Assembly (NCBI GenBank): GCA_050084985.1
Contig: JBITNC010000001.1
Coordinates: 143,964,001-144,028,000 of the forward strand
DNA from: Nageia nagi
Lineage: Eukaryota > Pinophyta
Direction: 5' to 3'
DNA: 64,000 nucleotides
Within the stretch, counting starts at the first letter, position 1. Every line of letters starts with the position of its first letter. Below are positions 34,701 through 44,792 of this stretch, one piece after another. The position numbers and the translations under genes were made by a program. Under the pieces are notes generated by a model that saw only the letters and a list, made by a program, of their open reading frames with translations, did not search any database and was not told the DNA's origin.

Positions 34701-35644
34701 TAGGCAACAGAAGCAGCATGCTTGTTCTTCTTTTTATTATTGAAATTTCTCATATTTGCATTTCCCTTTCCTTTTTGAGCAAATTTCTTTTTGCGACAAT
34801 CATACTCTTTGTGCCCAAAGATGCCACAGAAGTTACAATTCCCATCAAACTTTTCTTGAGGTGTTGGATTGCTTGATCCTGTTTTATCATTCCTGTGCCT
34901 GTAGTTGCCATGATTGTTGTTGTTGTTGCCCTTTTTGTCATACTTCCTGAAGGTAGATGAGGACTTGTTGTCTTTGAATTTGTAATGTTTGAACTTTTTC
35001 TTGAAAGGAGTTTTGGTTGCTCCTAGAGCAATGCTATGGTCCTTTGGAGAAAGGTTCAACATTTTCTTGTTCAAAGTTTCCTCATGCTTTAGAAGAAGTC
35101 TTGAAAGGTTATCAAGTGAGATGACATCTTCTTCATCATCGAGCCTTGTTTCCATAACTGTGACAAAGTTGCTGAACTTTGAAGTAAGGCTTTGTAGAAT
35201 GATGAAGACCATGAACTCATCATTGATCCAGTGGCAGCCACAACCAACCAGTTGTGTCCTGAGGTCAATGATTTTGTTTAAGTAGATGGAGGCACTTTCA
35301 TCTTCACTTTGTCGATACTGCAACAACTTTTGTAGAATGGTAAACCTCCTTGAAAATTTGGACCCAAGGTAGATTTTCTTTAACCTATCCCAAGCTTCCT
35401 TTGCTGAAGTTGATGAAGAAATCATGAGAAGGACATCATCTGAAACTGCACGGTAAATCATAGAAGTTGCTAACTCATTCTTTGAGTTGTAGACTTCAAG
35501 AGCCTTCTCATCGGTAGGAGCAACCGCATCTTCACTAACTGTCTACCATAGCTTTCTTGCTTGTAACTCGGCTTTCATACGTGGTTCCCATATTCCAAAG
35601 TTGGAACCATCGAGTATGTGCTTGGGAACGAAGGTTTCAACCAT
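31718..35644 (-). CDS. Copia gag-pol polyprotein, one in-frame stop at codon 34
   Basis: A 1,308-codon frame encodes the whole Copia machinery. The gag domain (residues about 1-265) ends in a CCHC knuckle (CNFCGIFGHKEYDC, 270-283). The protease has WIVDTGC (catalytic Asp 329). Integrase has H452, H457, C485, C488 and the triad D516, D579, E615 with the DD35E spacing. Reverse transcriptase has KWIYKVKY, QLDVKSAFLNG, KKSLYGLKQAPRAWYK and YVDD at 988-991. RNase H has SDSDYGGDRDDRKST and SSDNQSA, and the end is LFTKPLP...LPSRGSEV. The ATG at 35644 was chosen because it aligns with the gag starts of the two family A copies. Codon 34 (35545-35543) is TAG where copy 1 has Gln, so a C-to-T change probably created it. 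Otherwise a 1,247-residue frame is open from 35461. The product would form a virus-like particle, copy the RNA and integrate the cDNA. As it stands, gag is cut short unless the stop is read through. Confidence 0.95.
35543..35545 (-). other. Premature stop in gag (TAG for Gln)
   Basis: KLW-stop-TV, where family A copy 1 has KLWQIV. It is the only break in the 3.9-kb frame. Confidence 0.9.
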
Positions 35645-35805
35645 TGCTACAAAAAACAAATGAATATGCAATAAGAATGTAAACTTTTACAATTTTCATC
35701 TATACATATAAAACACCTAATAAGCAAACATGTCCCACATGTGTAAACTCATTAACCACGATCCATAGAAGGATAAAGTTGGGGTTGTTTTCTTGTATAG
35801 AATTA

Positions 35806-36365
35806 GGCCTTCACCTGGATGCCCGCAAGGTGGAACCCAGGTACTACCAGTCCTCAACCAGTTCACCTTGGTCAGTGATATACTCTCACAAGGAGAAGTA
35901 CCTACTATTTTCCAAGGATCTGACGTATCTTGGACCGGCCATTTTAATTATCTTGATTAAGGGTTTCAGTTTTCCTCCTAGGTTATCAGGATAATCCCTG
36001 AATGGACATGCGGACATGTGGTATCACTACACACATGCCTGTCCACCTAATAGAGTTATGTCCAATCCAACAGAGGTCTTAGGGGCAATTAAGACGGACT
36101 TACCACCACTTGGTTCTTCGAACTAAAAGGGCTCCAGTCTGCCCTGTCCTCACCTCATGGCTCCCCAAACAAGTCATGTTGTGGAAAATACGTGCGGATG
36201 TATTCATTTTAGGGGTTACTTTCCAAATTTTTGTGTATTGCAAGTATAAGCAAATGTGCAAAAAATATAAAGTAAAGTGAAAATACTCCATCCACACAAA
36301 CTTGAAACCTTAAGAGGCCAAAAATTGAGTCCAATGGGTTTTGTTCTAACCCCTAAAGGACTTTT
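35806..36365 (-). other. Conserved leader block upstream of gag (family B)
   Basis: Counterpart of 4014-4565 and 8868-9426. It lies about 160 bp upstream of the gag ATG. It keeps TATCACTACACACAT, CACCTCATGG, CTCAACCAGTTCACC and CACCTGGATGC, even though the LTRs of families A and B differ. Confidence 0.8.
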
Positions 36366-37093
36366 ACATTGTTCATATTTTTCTCAATTTATTCAAGCAC
36401 TTAATGAATTAAACAAAGAACTAAGTCCTACTTAGTATTTAATTCATAACATGCATTATTCCATGACTTAAAAAAGTTAAGTAATCATGTATTATTTAAC
36501 TTAAAAGTTTAAGTCCTAAGCATGTATCATTAAATCTAGCATGCAAGATCTAGATAAAATTTAAGTAAAAAATTATACCACCCCCCTTTTTACTTAAAGG
36601 TTTATCCCTAGAGAACCAACTTGTATGCTAAGACTTGTCTTATAAGTGATGTATTTTAAGTAAAAAATTCCCTTATTTACTTAAAAAAAATAGCATACTT
36701 TAGACTAAATTACTATGCATGTGCACCTTTATTTAATTAAGCATTAAATTTGGAGGAGAAAATAAGAAATTATTTTAAGTACTCCTAAGTGCATTTAATG
36801 GGAGCAATTGACTTGTAAAAAATTAAATGCCTAAGAAGTATGTGTGCAAGTTGTAATAGGAGACCCATACCCCTACTTCATGCATTTTTAATGCTTCTAC
36901 CTCAAGCATTAAAGAAAAAATACTCCTAAGTCAAAAAATAAGTAAATGCTTTGTAGTTAAGAAATTATGACCCCCCTCTTTACGTTGCTCTTGGAAGTGC
37001 AAGTAGTCAAAAAAAAATTAATTTAAGGAGATCAGGAGGTGTAGGTAAAAAAATTAAATGCTCAAACAAAGTTTGAAAAAAAATGTAAAGGGT
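36366..37093 (-). other. AT-rich leader segment of Copia family B
   Basis: Repeated phrases of the type TTTAAGTAAAAAATT and runs of C or A. No coding potential is seen. Confidence 0.6.
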
Positions 37094-37356
37094 ATGCGTA
37101 GGAGTGTTAAGCCACGTGGGTAGTGGCGGGCGGAGGCGGCAAAGGCGACCAAGCGAGGAGGGATGAAAGGAGACGCATTTTGTTTTGACGTAATCAATCA
37201 AATGACACGTTTTATTTGTTAGATGAGGGATAAAATCTGTGCATCCTATCACCAAATGCAGAGATAGTGGAGGAAGTTGTTTCATGAAGGTGGCCTGGCG
37301 GAGGAATGCTTAAGTCGCGTGGCTGGAACTGGAGAGGAGCCAAGCAAGAAGGCCGC
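37094..37356 (-). other. GC-rich leader segment, possibly captured
   Basis: A GC-rich patch (for example GTGGCGGGCGGAGGCGGC near 37122) in an otherwise AT-rich leader. It adjoins the FLX-like fragment and may be captured 5' UTR or other genic DNA. A 92-codon minus-strand ORF here has no recognisable domain. Confidence 0.4.
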
Positions 37357-37745
37357 GTTCAAGATGCTGAGATGCATAGGCTTGCAATGGAAAATCAAAG
37401 GTTAGCTGCAACTCATGGTGCTCTAAGGCAGGATCTTGCTGGTGCACAGTAGGAGATACAAAGACTCCAGGCTCATATGGCAGCAATTCAGAATGACAGA
37501 GAACAATAAGCTAGGGCTATGATGGACAAAATTGCGAAGAAAGAAGCCATCTTCAAAGCTACTGAATCTCTGAAAGTTGATTTGCAATAGGCTCGAGCAG
37601 ATATGCAAAATTTGATGTCAATTAGATAGGATTTAATAGCTCAAGTACAAGAGCTTAATGTGGAATTGCAGAGAGCTCATGTAGAGATTTAGCAGATCCC
37701 TGCGATGCATGCTGAGACTGCACTCTATCAAACACTTCGCAGACC
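37357..37745 (+). pseudogene. Captured FLX-like coiled-coil gene fragment inside the Copia leader
   Basis: The plus-strand frame from 37357 reads NQRLAATHGALRQDLAGAQ, EIQRLQAHMAAIQ, ARAMMDKIAKKEA, VDLQ, ARADMQNLM, VQELNVELQRAH and QIPAM in one uninterrupted register. This heptad-rich pattern is that of the plant FLX / FLX-like family, coiled-coil proteins whose founding member acts with FRIGIDA to raise FLC expression. Five in-frame stops (37450, 37507, 37588, 37627, 37690) each stand where the family has Gln, and there is no frameshift over about 112 codons. The orientation is antisense to the retrotransposon. It contains no introns in the visible part. Family assignment is from pattern memory and is fairly sure. 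Confidence 0.75.
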
Positions 37746-37835
37746 CACAGAGGGAGGAGGGAGATGTGGAGGTGAGGCCAACACGTGAAGTTAGTGCAGA
37801 GCCTGCTCCCATAATTCGCAGACCCTTTCACGTAT

Positions 37836-38110
37836 CCGTTTGGTGCATATCCTGTGAGCTTGGCAGTCCATGAAATGGTGTCTGCATCATGCATCTTGGC
37901 AAACAATCTGCAGAGCTGTGGATGGAACATAGCCATTTTGTGCCAATCCTACGATCATGGTAGTCAATGAACCGGTGTCTGCATCATGCATCTTTTCAAA
38001 CAAGTCTCGCACGTACGGGAGGAGGCGAGGAGGAGGCGGAGAGCTAGGAAGAGATCTACGCACGGGAAGGCCAACAGTGGTCTGCAGCATGCATCTCACC
38101 AAACAAAGCG
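37836..38110 (-). pseudogene. Captured PPR motifs inside the Copia leader
   Basis: On the minus strand (sense for the element) there are DLFEKMHDADT...TTMIVGLAQNGY (38008-37930) and, one frame over, LFAKMHDADTISWTAKLTGYAPNGYV (37910-37830). A third partial unit, GEMHAAD, lies near 38095. The units are spaced roughly 100 bp, as adjacent short PPR motifs would be. Frameshifts break the reading frame between them. The source was probably a PLS-class organellar RNA-binding PPR gene related to the relic at 21560-21870, which also ends in KMHD. Confidence 0.8.
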
Positions 38111-38704
38111 CGTGGCCCAAAAAAATGTTTTTATTTTGAAACTTTTAATAATATTTGTAATATTTGTATGTTTTTCAATTTAATGCTATTGTAAAATTGA
38201 AAAAAAAATTGCAAATAAAGTGAAGGTAGATACCTTCTTCTTCTTTTTATTTGTTCAACAATAATCTCTCCATATTTGTTTTAAATTTTAAACTATTGCC
38301 TCTAACAAATGATTTCCCCCTTTTTTACATATATAGACCTCTTAATACCAAAAGAATAAGAGGTATGTAAAAAAAGAAAAAAAATAGCAATATTGCAACT
38401 AATCAAGACAAAATATTAGTGTACAAATTGCAAATTGTGCATAATGTATTATTGCTCAATCACTTAACATAAAAGATTGTTAGTAGAACAAAATAAGCAA
38501 TAATATATTATGTTATTGAGGCAATTGAACTAACATAATCATAAAATAATGTTAGTATCAACATGAATATAATTTATAAGATAACCAAAGGAAATTTATA
38601 CCTTCTCTTGGAATTTTACCTCACTAATGGGATGTAAGATGAGGAATGAAGAAGGATCACCAAGATGTAACTTTCACACCAAGAAGAAGAGCTTCCACAC
38701 CAAG
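38111..38704 (-). other. Leader segment between captured DNA and primer site
   Basis: AT-rich, no ORF. The part beside the primer site (GAAGAAGAGCTTCCACACCAAGG on plus) is purine- and A-rich and resembles the equivalent part of the leader at 51390-51460. Confidence 0.6.
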
Positions 38705-38716
38705 GCTCTGATACCA
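38705..38716 (-). other. Primer binding site for initiator Met tRNA
   Basis: On the minus strand TGGTATCAGAGC, the canonical plant Copia site, two nucleotides from the LTR. Confidence 0.93.
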
Positions 38717-38718
38717 AT

Positions 38719-39207
38719 TGAAGGATTTGAACTAGATCTAAACAAATCCTCTAGGACCTTAGACTAGGAAACTCAAGTGTACACAAGATAACACAATCAC
38801 TCAAGATAACACATCAATATAATGTGGTTCCTCCCTCCTTGGGAGTACATCCACAACTAGTTCTCTTATTCTCAAATCTATGTCTCTCTTACAACTATTC
38901 TCTAGCTCTCTCCTACACAACCAAGTAGAGTAATCTTACTCAAAACTTAGATATATTTACATGAGGAGAGGCCCTCTATTTATAGGTTGAGAGCACCTCC
39001 CTAACCTTCCTTTAACCCAAGGGTAAGGTTAGGGTTACATTAAATTTATCACCAAACTTCAACCTACCAACTACCCACTTTGGTAAAGTCAAAGTCTACA
39101 TATTAAAGAATTTTATTAATCACTTAAGGTATCTACATACCCTTAAGTGATTAATTGAATTTATAAGGAGTCTAGATATTCACAATATTTCATTACAAAT
39201 TCTAACA
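38719..39207 (-). repeat. 5' LTR of Copia family B (489 bp)
   Basis: See 30234-30722. Its edges are TGTTAG at 39207 and the inner end at 38719. Confidence 0.97.
38976..38984 (-). promoter_or_regulatory. LTR TATA box driving the element RNA
   Basis: TATAAATAG on the minus strand within the 5' LTR. It is identical at 30491-30499 in the 3' LTR and lies at the same place in family A LTRs. Confidence 0.7.
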
Positions 39208-39212
39208 AAAAA
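39208..39212. repeat. Right target-site duplication of Copia family B
   Basis: AAAAA, pairing with 30229-30233. Confidence 0.7.
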
Positions 39213-39329
39213 ATAGTTCAAGTCCCAAATTCATGATGTCGTACAATTATAGATATTAAGGGATCCTCATCTTCAAATGTGGTTTAAGGATGGTCTACAA
39301 TATGGTGCTCAAGCTCCAGCTCCAGATGT

Positions 39330-39918
39330 AGAGCATGTATAGCTGACCTGCAAGATCCCAGATTGAGATTCTCGTAGCATCATCTTCAATAACCTTGATT
39401 TTGATACCTTGACTTCTTCCAATCGGTTATATTGGGTTTTTATATGTTTTAATTTGGTCTACGGTTGGAAGCTTAGCTCTTTTAGGCGGGGCTAGGTGTA
39501 TTATCCAAAAAATTCATGTTCTGCCAAGGAGTCATTGCGATGGTTATAATTATATTAGAGACCTTAATACTAATAGAAAAGAAGAATAGATTGTGAGGTG
39601 CGCAATTTCTTTTGTTAGCAACTATAAAAGAGCAAACAGGAAACCCTATATATTTTTGCACTGTCATGGGCATGTCATCTAGCACTCACATTCTAACCAA
39701 GTCTTTTATGAACATGATCAACCTTTCCAGAGGCTTGAAGAGGAGTTCCTCTCAGATCAATCTCCTCAAGCCATGGAATTTCACTAGTAATGCATCCATT
39801 ATCGCTTCAAGCAACGCATCTCCAACAACTCCTTTGCATCCCTTCAAATACAAAGATTTCAAGGTTGTGTTTCTCTGGAGAGCTCTAAGTATCTTGATGA
39901 AATCATATGTACTCATGC
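39330..39918 (-). pseudogene. TORNADO1-like LRR-Roc (ROCO) gene relic
   Basis: On the minus strand from 39918: LRALQRNTTLKSLYLKGC and DALLEAIMDALL form a leucine-rich repeat pair. Then VLDDMPMTVQK and a decayed P-loop-like segment (FPVCSFIVANKRNC, about 39660-39610) follow. Further on, around 39405-39340, IKVIEDDATRISIWDLAGQ carries the D-x-x-G switch motif of a Roc GTPase. LRR followed by Roc is the layout of plant TORNADO1, a ROCO protein needed for auxin-linked cell patterning. Stops and a gap of intron-like or decayed sequence separate the parts. The COR domain is not seen. A possible acceptor lies at 39919 (GATGCAAG). Confidence 0.6.
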
Positions 39919-39941
39919 TTGCATCATTATTAGGTAACTAG

Positions 39942-40989
39942 TGTTAAGTTGGTGAATTTATGTTATCCTAATACTATTATGTAATGTAACTGAGATACGT
40001 AATATTAGGTTTACTTGTTCGTTAATTCATTTACTAAGTGATAAATATAAAGAGTAGGTTTTTTATCTATTAAATGATATAAAAAACAAAAATTGTAAAT
40101 TCCCAACATTTTTTCTAATTGGTTGGTATGATATTTTATCTATTTATGATATTACCACCCTTTGCATTTTTATATTATTGTTAATCATTCTTTATTACTT
40201 TGTTCATGTGGATCTTACCTTGGTGTTCATTCCGGGTTACCTTGAAGATAATATTATTAGGTATATAATTTCTTCCAAATTATATTGAAACAAAACATAG
40301 GAACAAAAACTTGAAAATAAGCTATCTGTTACAAAATGTGAACACTATGCTTGTCAAGTATGTCAAAACCTCCCAAAGGGAATATATGGTATAGTCTAAA
40401 GAAACCATGTTATATCCATCACATAAAGAAGCTACCTTCATTTTCAAACTAAGGCAAGATAATTGATAATTTGATATACTAGGTTAAACCAATGAAAAGT
40501 ATCTCTACTCCATGAGTAGAAAGAGTATAAAGTTGAGGAAAAGGAAAATATGTAAGAAAGAGGCTTAGTTAAGCAAGGTGGGTTGGTGAGCTATCCAAGA
40601 AGTAGGCTAACTTGGGTAAGGTGGCTTAATTAAATAGTGGGGAGAACCTAACTTTAGGAAGGTGGGGAGAACCTAATTATAAGGTTTATTTATAAATTTG
40701 AAAAAATTTCCTCAAAATTTTCCTATTAACCTACTCTTCTAATAAAAAACTAGGAAGTTCAATTTGTATAAGAAACCTTCAAGTATCAGGTTGGAACCAA
40801 CCTTCAATGTTTATCCAAGTGGCATCTTCACCAACTCTGAGCTGAATAATTGTTAAGAAAGGGACCATAAAACACCCATAACTATGAAGGTCTATGTTAT
40901 CCAATATCCATCAAAGGACTGTATTTCAGTTCTATTGTTAGCCTTATATTTTTACTTTGACCTTTTCATCTATTGCATTAATATTAGTA
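39942..40989. other. Unassigned DNA, probably including decayed Gypsy pol at the right
   Basis: Mostly AT-rich. Minus-strand translation near 40990-40700 might continue the Gypsy element leftwards, but I cannot find a reverse transcriptase motif. Confidence 0.4.
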
Positions 40990-43134
40990 GTAGTGATTGA
41001 AAGGTCATGAACAACCAAAACTATTGAAACTTTATTGTATAATGCAAAAGAATTTCTCACACTTGACCTTTATAGATGACTCTTTCAATTCTATCTGCAG
41101 TGATGGTTTGTACTTCCTTTACGGTTACTCCCTTGATAAGTTGATTGTCTTCTCTCGCACTTTGTCCTTAAACTCAAGAGCAAGATTTTGATAATTTTGC
41201 CTAGATTCACCCAAAGAGTGCAATCATTGCATTTGAAACACTAAATGTGCTCCTCCAAGAGGAATTACAAATTAATCATTAGTAATTTGATGTCCATCTA
41301 GAACCACTATAAGTTGCCTTTCTACTTGCTTGCAAGTGGTGAAATAACCAATAGCTACGGACACATCAAAGCCTCCAAATTTTTCTATTTTTTAACGGAT
41401 GTAGACCACTACATCTTGATCTATGAAGTTATGGGTGGCTCCACCATCAATAAGGGCTACAATTTGCTGCCCATCGATTTTACCCTTCACTCTAAAATAG
41501 TGATATCTAGAAGTTCCTGACAGTGCTTCTATAGTGGTAGGTGACTACACCTCTTCTACTATTTTAGTAACAACAAACTATTATGTCTCCTTCCCTTCAT
41601 TTCCTTGCTATTGTACTTCTCCTTTAGATTCATCCTCTTCATCAGAGTACACCTCAATAAGGTGTACTCCTTTTTCTATGCAATGATTTAGGGCATCCAT
41701 AGATATTTACATGTGAAGCATGGTTGTTTCCTTCTCATCTCATTCTGAGTCATCTCTTGGTTTGGTTGTCTCTTCCATGTAGAATTGTTATCTGATTGAT
41801 TAGGAGGGCAAGAAGGACCAACTCTTAGCCTTTATGGAAAAGGCTTGTATGAGTAATTGTAAGATTTTGGGACTATTCCTATAGTAGTGCCTTTAGATGA
41901 GGATCCTAGAGAAGTTTTCTAGGAAGAAGAGTTCTCCAATGTAAGCTCTTTCTTTACTACTGCTTGGAGTGAATTGGGATCAAAATCCTTAACAAACTTT
42001 TGGGTGGATTCTCACAACCCCTCTATAAACAAATAGAGAAATTCCTCTTTTGAAATGCTATGTACCATGACTAAAATACTATGGAAATTAGCAATATATT
42101 CTTCTATTATCCCTTGTTACTTTAAGTGTGCCAACTCTCTAAAGTGCTTCTCAAGGTTGATTACCTCAAAATGGTCTAGAAGCTTATCTCAAAACTAGTC
42201 ATAGGTTATCACCAAGTCATGTTCTTGTGTCACTTACCCATGGTACCATCATTCATGGGTCACTCCTAGAAAGGATTGAAAATTTTAAGGCTTCCTTCAC
42301 ATACATAAAGCTTAATAATAAGTATGTGTTTAGCTTTTGGATCCATGCTTTTACTGAAACCTTATTAGACCCATCCAATGAGGGGATAATAATCTTTACA
42401 AGGTGGTGCTACAAATCCCTATGAGGTTGATTGTGAGCAGGTCCATGAAGGAGTTATCCCCTTGAAATGTTACACTCTTCATTGCATATTCAAAAAGGAG
42501 GGCATCTAGGTCATCTGTATGTAGGTCCATCATGTCATTTCTTTTTTGCATGGCCTCCTTTTGCCAAAAATATCTCGTGGTAATTTGGAACCAACAACCA
42601 ATTTGGGTGGGGTATTAAATGGCATAAAAATTGAGGTTTCTCCATATTTATCATTTCCTTGGGGTATAGTTGTGGGGTTTAATCTATTATGTTGCATTAT
42701 CCAAGTGAATATATCTTTGAGTTGTTATTGCCCATCCTTCAATGCTCTCATTGTGTTAAGAAACTCCAACTCTTTGTTGTCATTTGGCATCTTTTGTAAC
42801 TTCTTTTATTTTTTAGTTGATATCTGATTTCTCTATTATTGGTTGACATGCATAATATTTAGGCAACTGTGCTTTTCCCATTGACTAGTAAATATGCTAC
42901 AAATCTACTCTACTCAAAACTTAAAGGCCGTGCATGTCACATGCATGTAGCTTTCTGATTGGGTATCCATCTTGCATACACAAATTTATGCATGCATGTC
43001 AAATGCATATAGTATTTTAACGGGATATCCCTCTTGCATGCATAATTTTATGCTTGCTCATCATATTTAATTCTCTAACTGACATGCAATTCCTTATCCT
43101 TTTTTAGCTAGCAAAATCTAAGCTCTAATACCAT
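40990..43134 (-). pseudogene. Ty3/Gypsy gag-protease pseudogene
   Basis: On the minus strand from about 42600: DDLDALLFEYAMKSV, then PPCKDYYPL, KLYV and, over several frames, the gag phrases HFRELAHLK, EEYIANFHSILVMVH, SKEEFLYLFIEGL and VKDFDPNSLQAVVKK (about 42160-41930). These match the plant retrotransposon gag domain (PF03732-type). The protease follows at about 41510-41400: GKIDGQQIVALIDGGATHNF, the D-x-G-A-T-H-N-F signature of Gypsy retropepsin with DSG changed to DGG. Then come LIVVLDGHQIT and LEFKDKVREKTI. Stops and shifts are frequent. Reverse transcriptase is not found, so the element is truncated or too decayed to the left. Confidence 0.85.
43122..43133 (-). other. Primer binding site of the Gypsy element
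   Basis: On the minus strand TGGTATTAGAGC, one base from initiator Met tRNA type, one nucleotide from an LTR edge reading GGGATATTACA. Confidence 0.8.
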
Positions 43135-43560
43135 TGTAATATCCCAAACAAGATGAAACAGAACAAAACCTAATAAATATTTTTGACATTTTCTAATATT
43201 AATATTTTTCTCTTTCACAAACCCTAACACTAGATTTGTAGCATAACTTACATGCATGGATAGATCCCAAAAAGTAGAATGGATCAAGACTCATGCATAA
43301 AAAACTAAACTACTGAGCATTCCTTGGTTGAGTAGAATTTTGACACTTGATAGTCTTTGAAATAGAAAGAACTAGTGAAGCGGGACATCTTCAATTGTTG
43401 TCTTCGAAGGTTGAGAAGGAATGTTCTTAAACCCCAAATTGTTACTATTGGGTAGACTTGAAAAAGATTTCCAAAAAAGCTTCTCATTTGAAGAATGAAG
43501 TACAATATATAGAACCTCTCAATAGGCCCCAATTGTTCACTTAAGCATGTGGGATAATCT
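43135..43560 (-). repeat. 5' LTR of the Gypsy element (outer end not determined)
   Basis: The inner edge at 43135 is well placed by the primer site. A TATA-like CTATATAT lies near 43506 on the minus strand. I could not find the outer TG terminus or a second LTR, so the right end is a guess and the LTR may extend further. Confidence 0.5.
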
Positions 43561-44792
43561 AACTTTTTTTATTTTTTAATTATTATTTTTTGAGATCAGG
43601 GCCTATATAATTGAATAATATATCTTTATAAAATAATAAAATCTAGTGTTAAGGAAATAGGCTCACAATAAAATACAAGTGAAAATCTTTCAATATTTCA
43701 AGAAAATAAGAATAACATCTCCTTTTGAAAAACTCTCACCAAAGGATTTGGTTCTTCTATGAGAAATACTAATCAACATCGTTACTATCACTTATCTTCT
43801 CTGATATAAAGCCTTCTTAGAAAAAAACCACAAGTTCTTGATTTCTTTTCACTAGTACAAAAAATTGTGTGACCATACAATGTTTCCTAAAGACTTCACA
43901 CTCTTATAACACACTCCACAATAAAGACTCATTTGGGTTTTTCATTCGAATTGAGTCTTGCTTCTTTCCTTGCTTTTCATGCCCATGGAGGCACCTTTAT
44001 TTTAAGCCTTTGGAAAGTCTAGATATTTCTAATTATCTAGATTATTCGATATTTCTAATTATCTAGATTATTCACTAACTCATCCTGATCCAACTATCAA
44101 CTTTTTACATGGCATCATGAGATTGATACGAACTTCATTTTCAGAATTCTTCTGATATAGAAACCAATAAACCATGATGTGGGATACTTACTAATTACTT
44201 GACATAATATTTTAAGACACACCTTATCATCACTCAACTAATTTACGTAACATAATTTGACTACTTTACATATTAACTTCTATCAAATTTTAGCAAAAGT
44301 GACACCATGATAAAAAACATTTTCACCAAGACAATGACTATTAAGCTTGGCCTTTTGACATTTACTTTTACCATTTACCAGGTAGTGACTGACTTTTACT
44401 GTTTACTTTTATCAACTATCTTTTATTATTACCACCTATCACCTAATGACACCTACTCATTGCTCTTATAATACACTTGTACGTACATTATAGTATACAC
44501 CAACGATTGTACTATCATGTTTACAACATTCTAATTGTTTTGTCAATCCTTTGCACCATTTTAACTCCTTTGCATCCTTTGTTGCTCTTTGGTGGGCATC
44601 ACTTGACAACATATTACTACATTTGTATTACTACCATGTATTGTACATACTAGAGATTCAATTAAGGAGCAAATTTGTCAAAATCTATTTAGAATAGTTC
44701 TACAAATGGTTGTCACTTGGTTTGAAGGCCCAATTGTACATATTAGATATGATCTTTAGCTCTAGCTTATTTGCTCTCAAGTAGAAGTAGCC
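43561..44792. other. Unassigned DNA with a possible CACTA terminus
   Basis: No gene seen. At 43850 the sequence CACTAGTACAAAAAATTG resembles the left end of the CACTA transposon at 53853. A short tandem of ATTTCTAATTATCTAGATTATT occurs at about 44023-44071. Confidence 0.45.

Larger units (their letters stand above)
30234..39207 (-). mobile_element. Young, nearly intact Ty1/Copia retrotransposon, family B (8,974 bp)
   Basis: In element orientation: 5' LTR (39207-38719), primer site (38716-38705), 3-kb leader carrying host gene fragments, gag-pol (35644-31718), spacer with a hairpin array (31660-31211), polypurine tract (30731-30723) and 3' LTR (30722-30234). The LTRs are both 489 bp and differ at two sites (99.6% identical). 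All catalytic motifs of pol are present and the coding frame has a single stop. The polyprotein is closely related to family A, but the LTRs are clearly different. Family B is the youngest dated insertion in the window. Confidence 0.97.

Noticed and set aside
37007-37285. 92-codon minus-strand ORF in the Copia leader
   Set aside because: Pro/Leu/His-rich translation of a GC-rich patch with no recognisable family. Kept only as a possibly captured segment.
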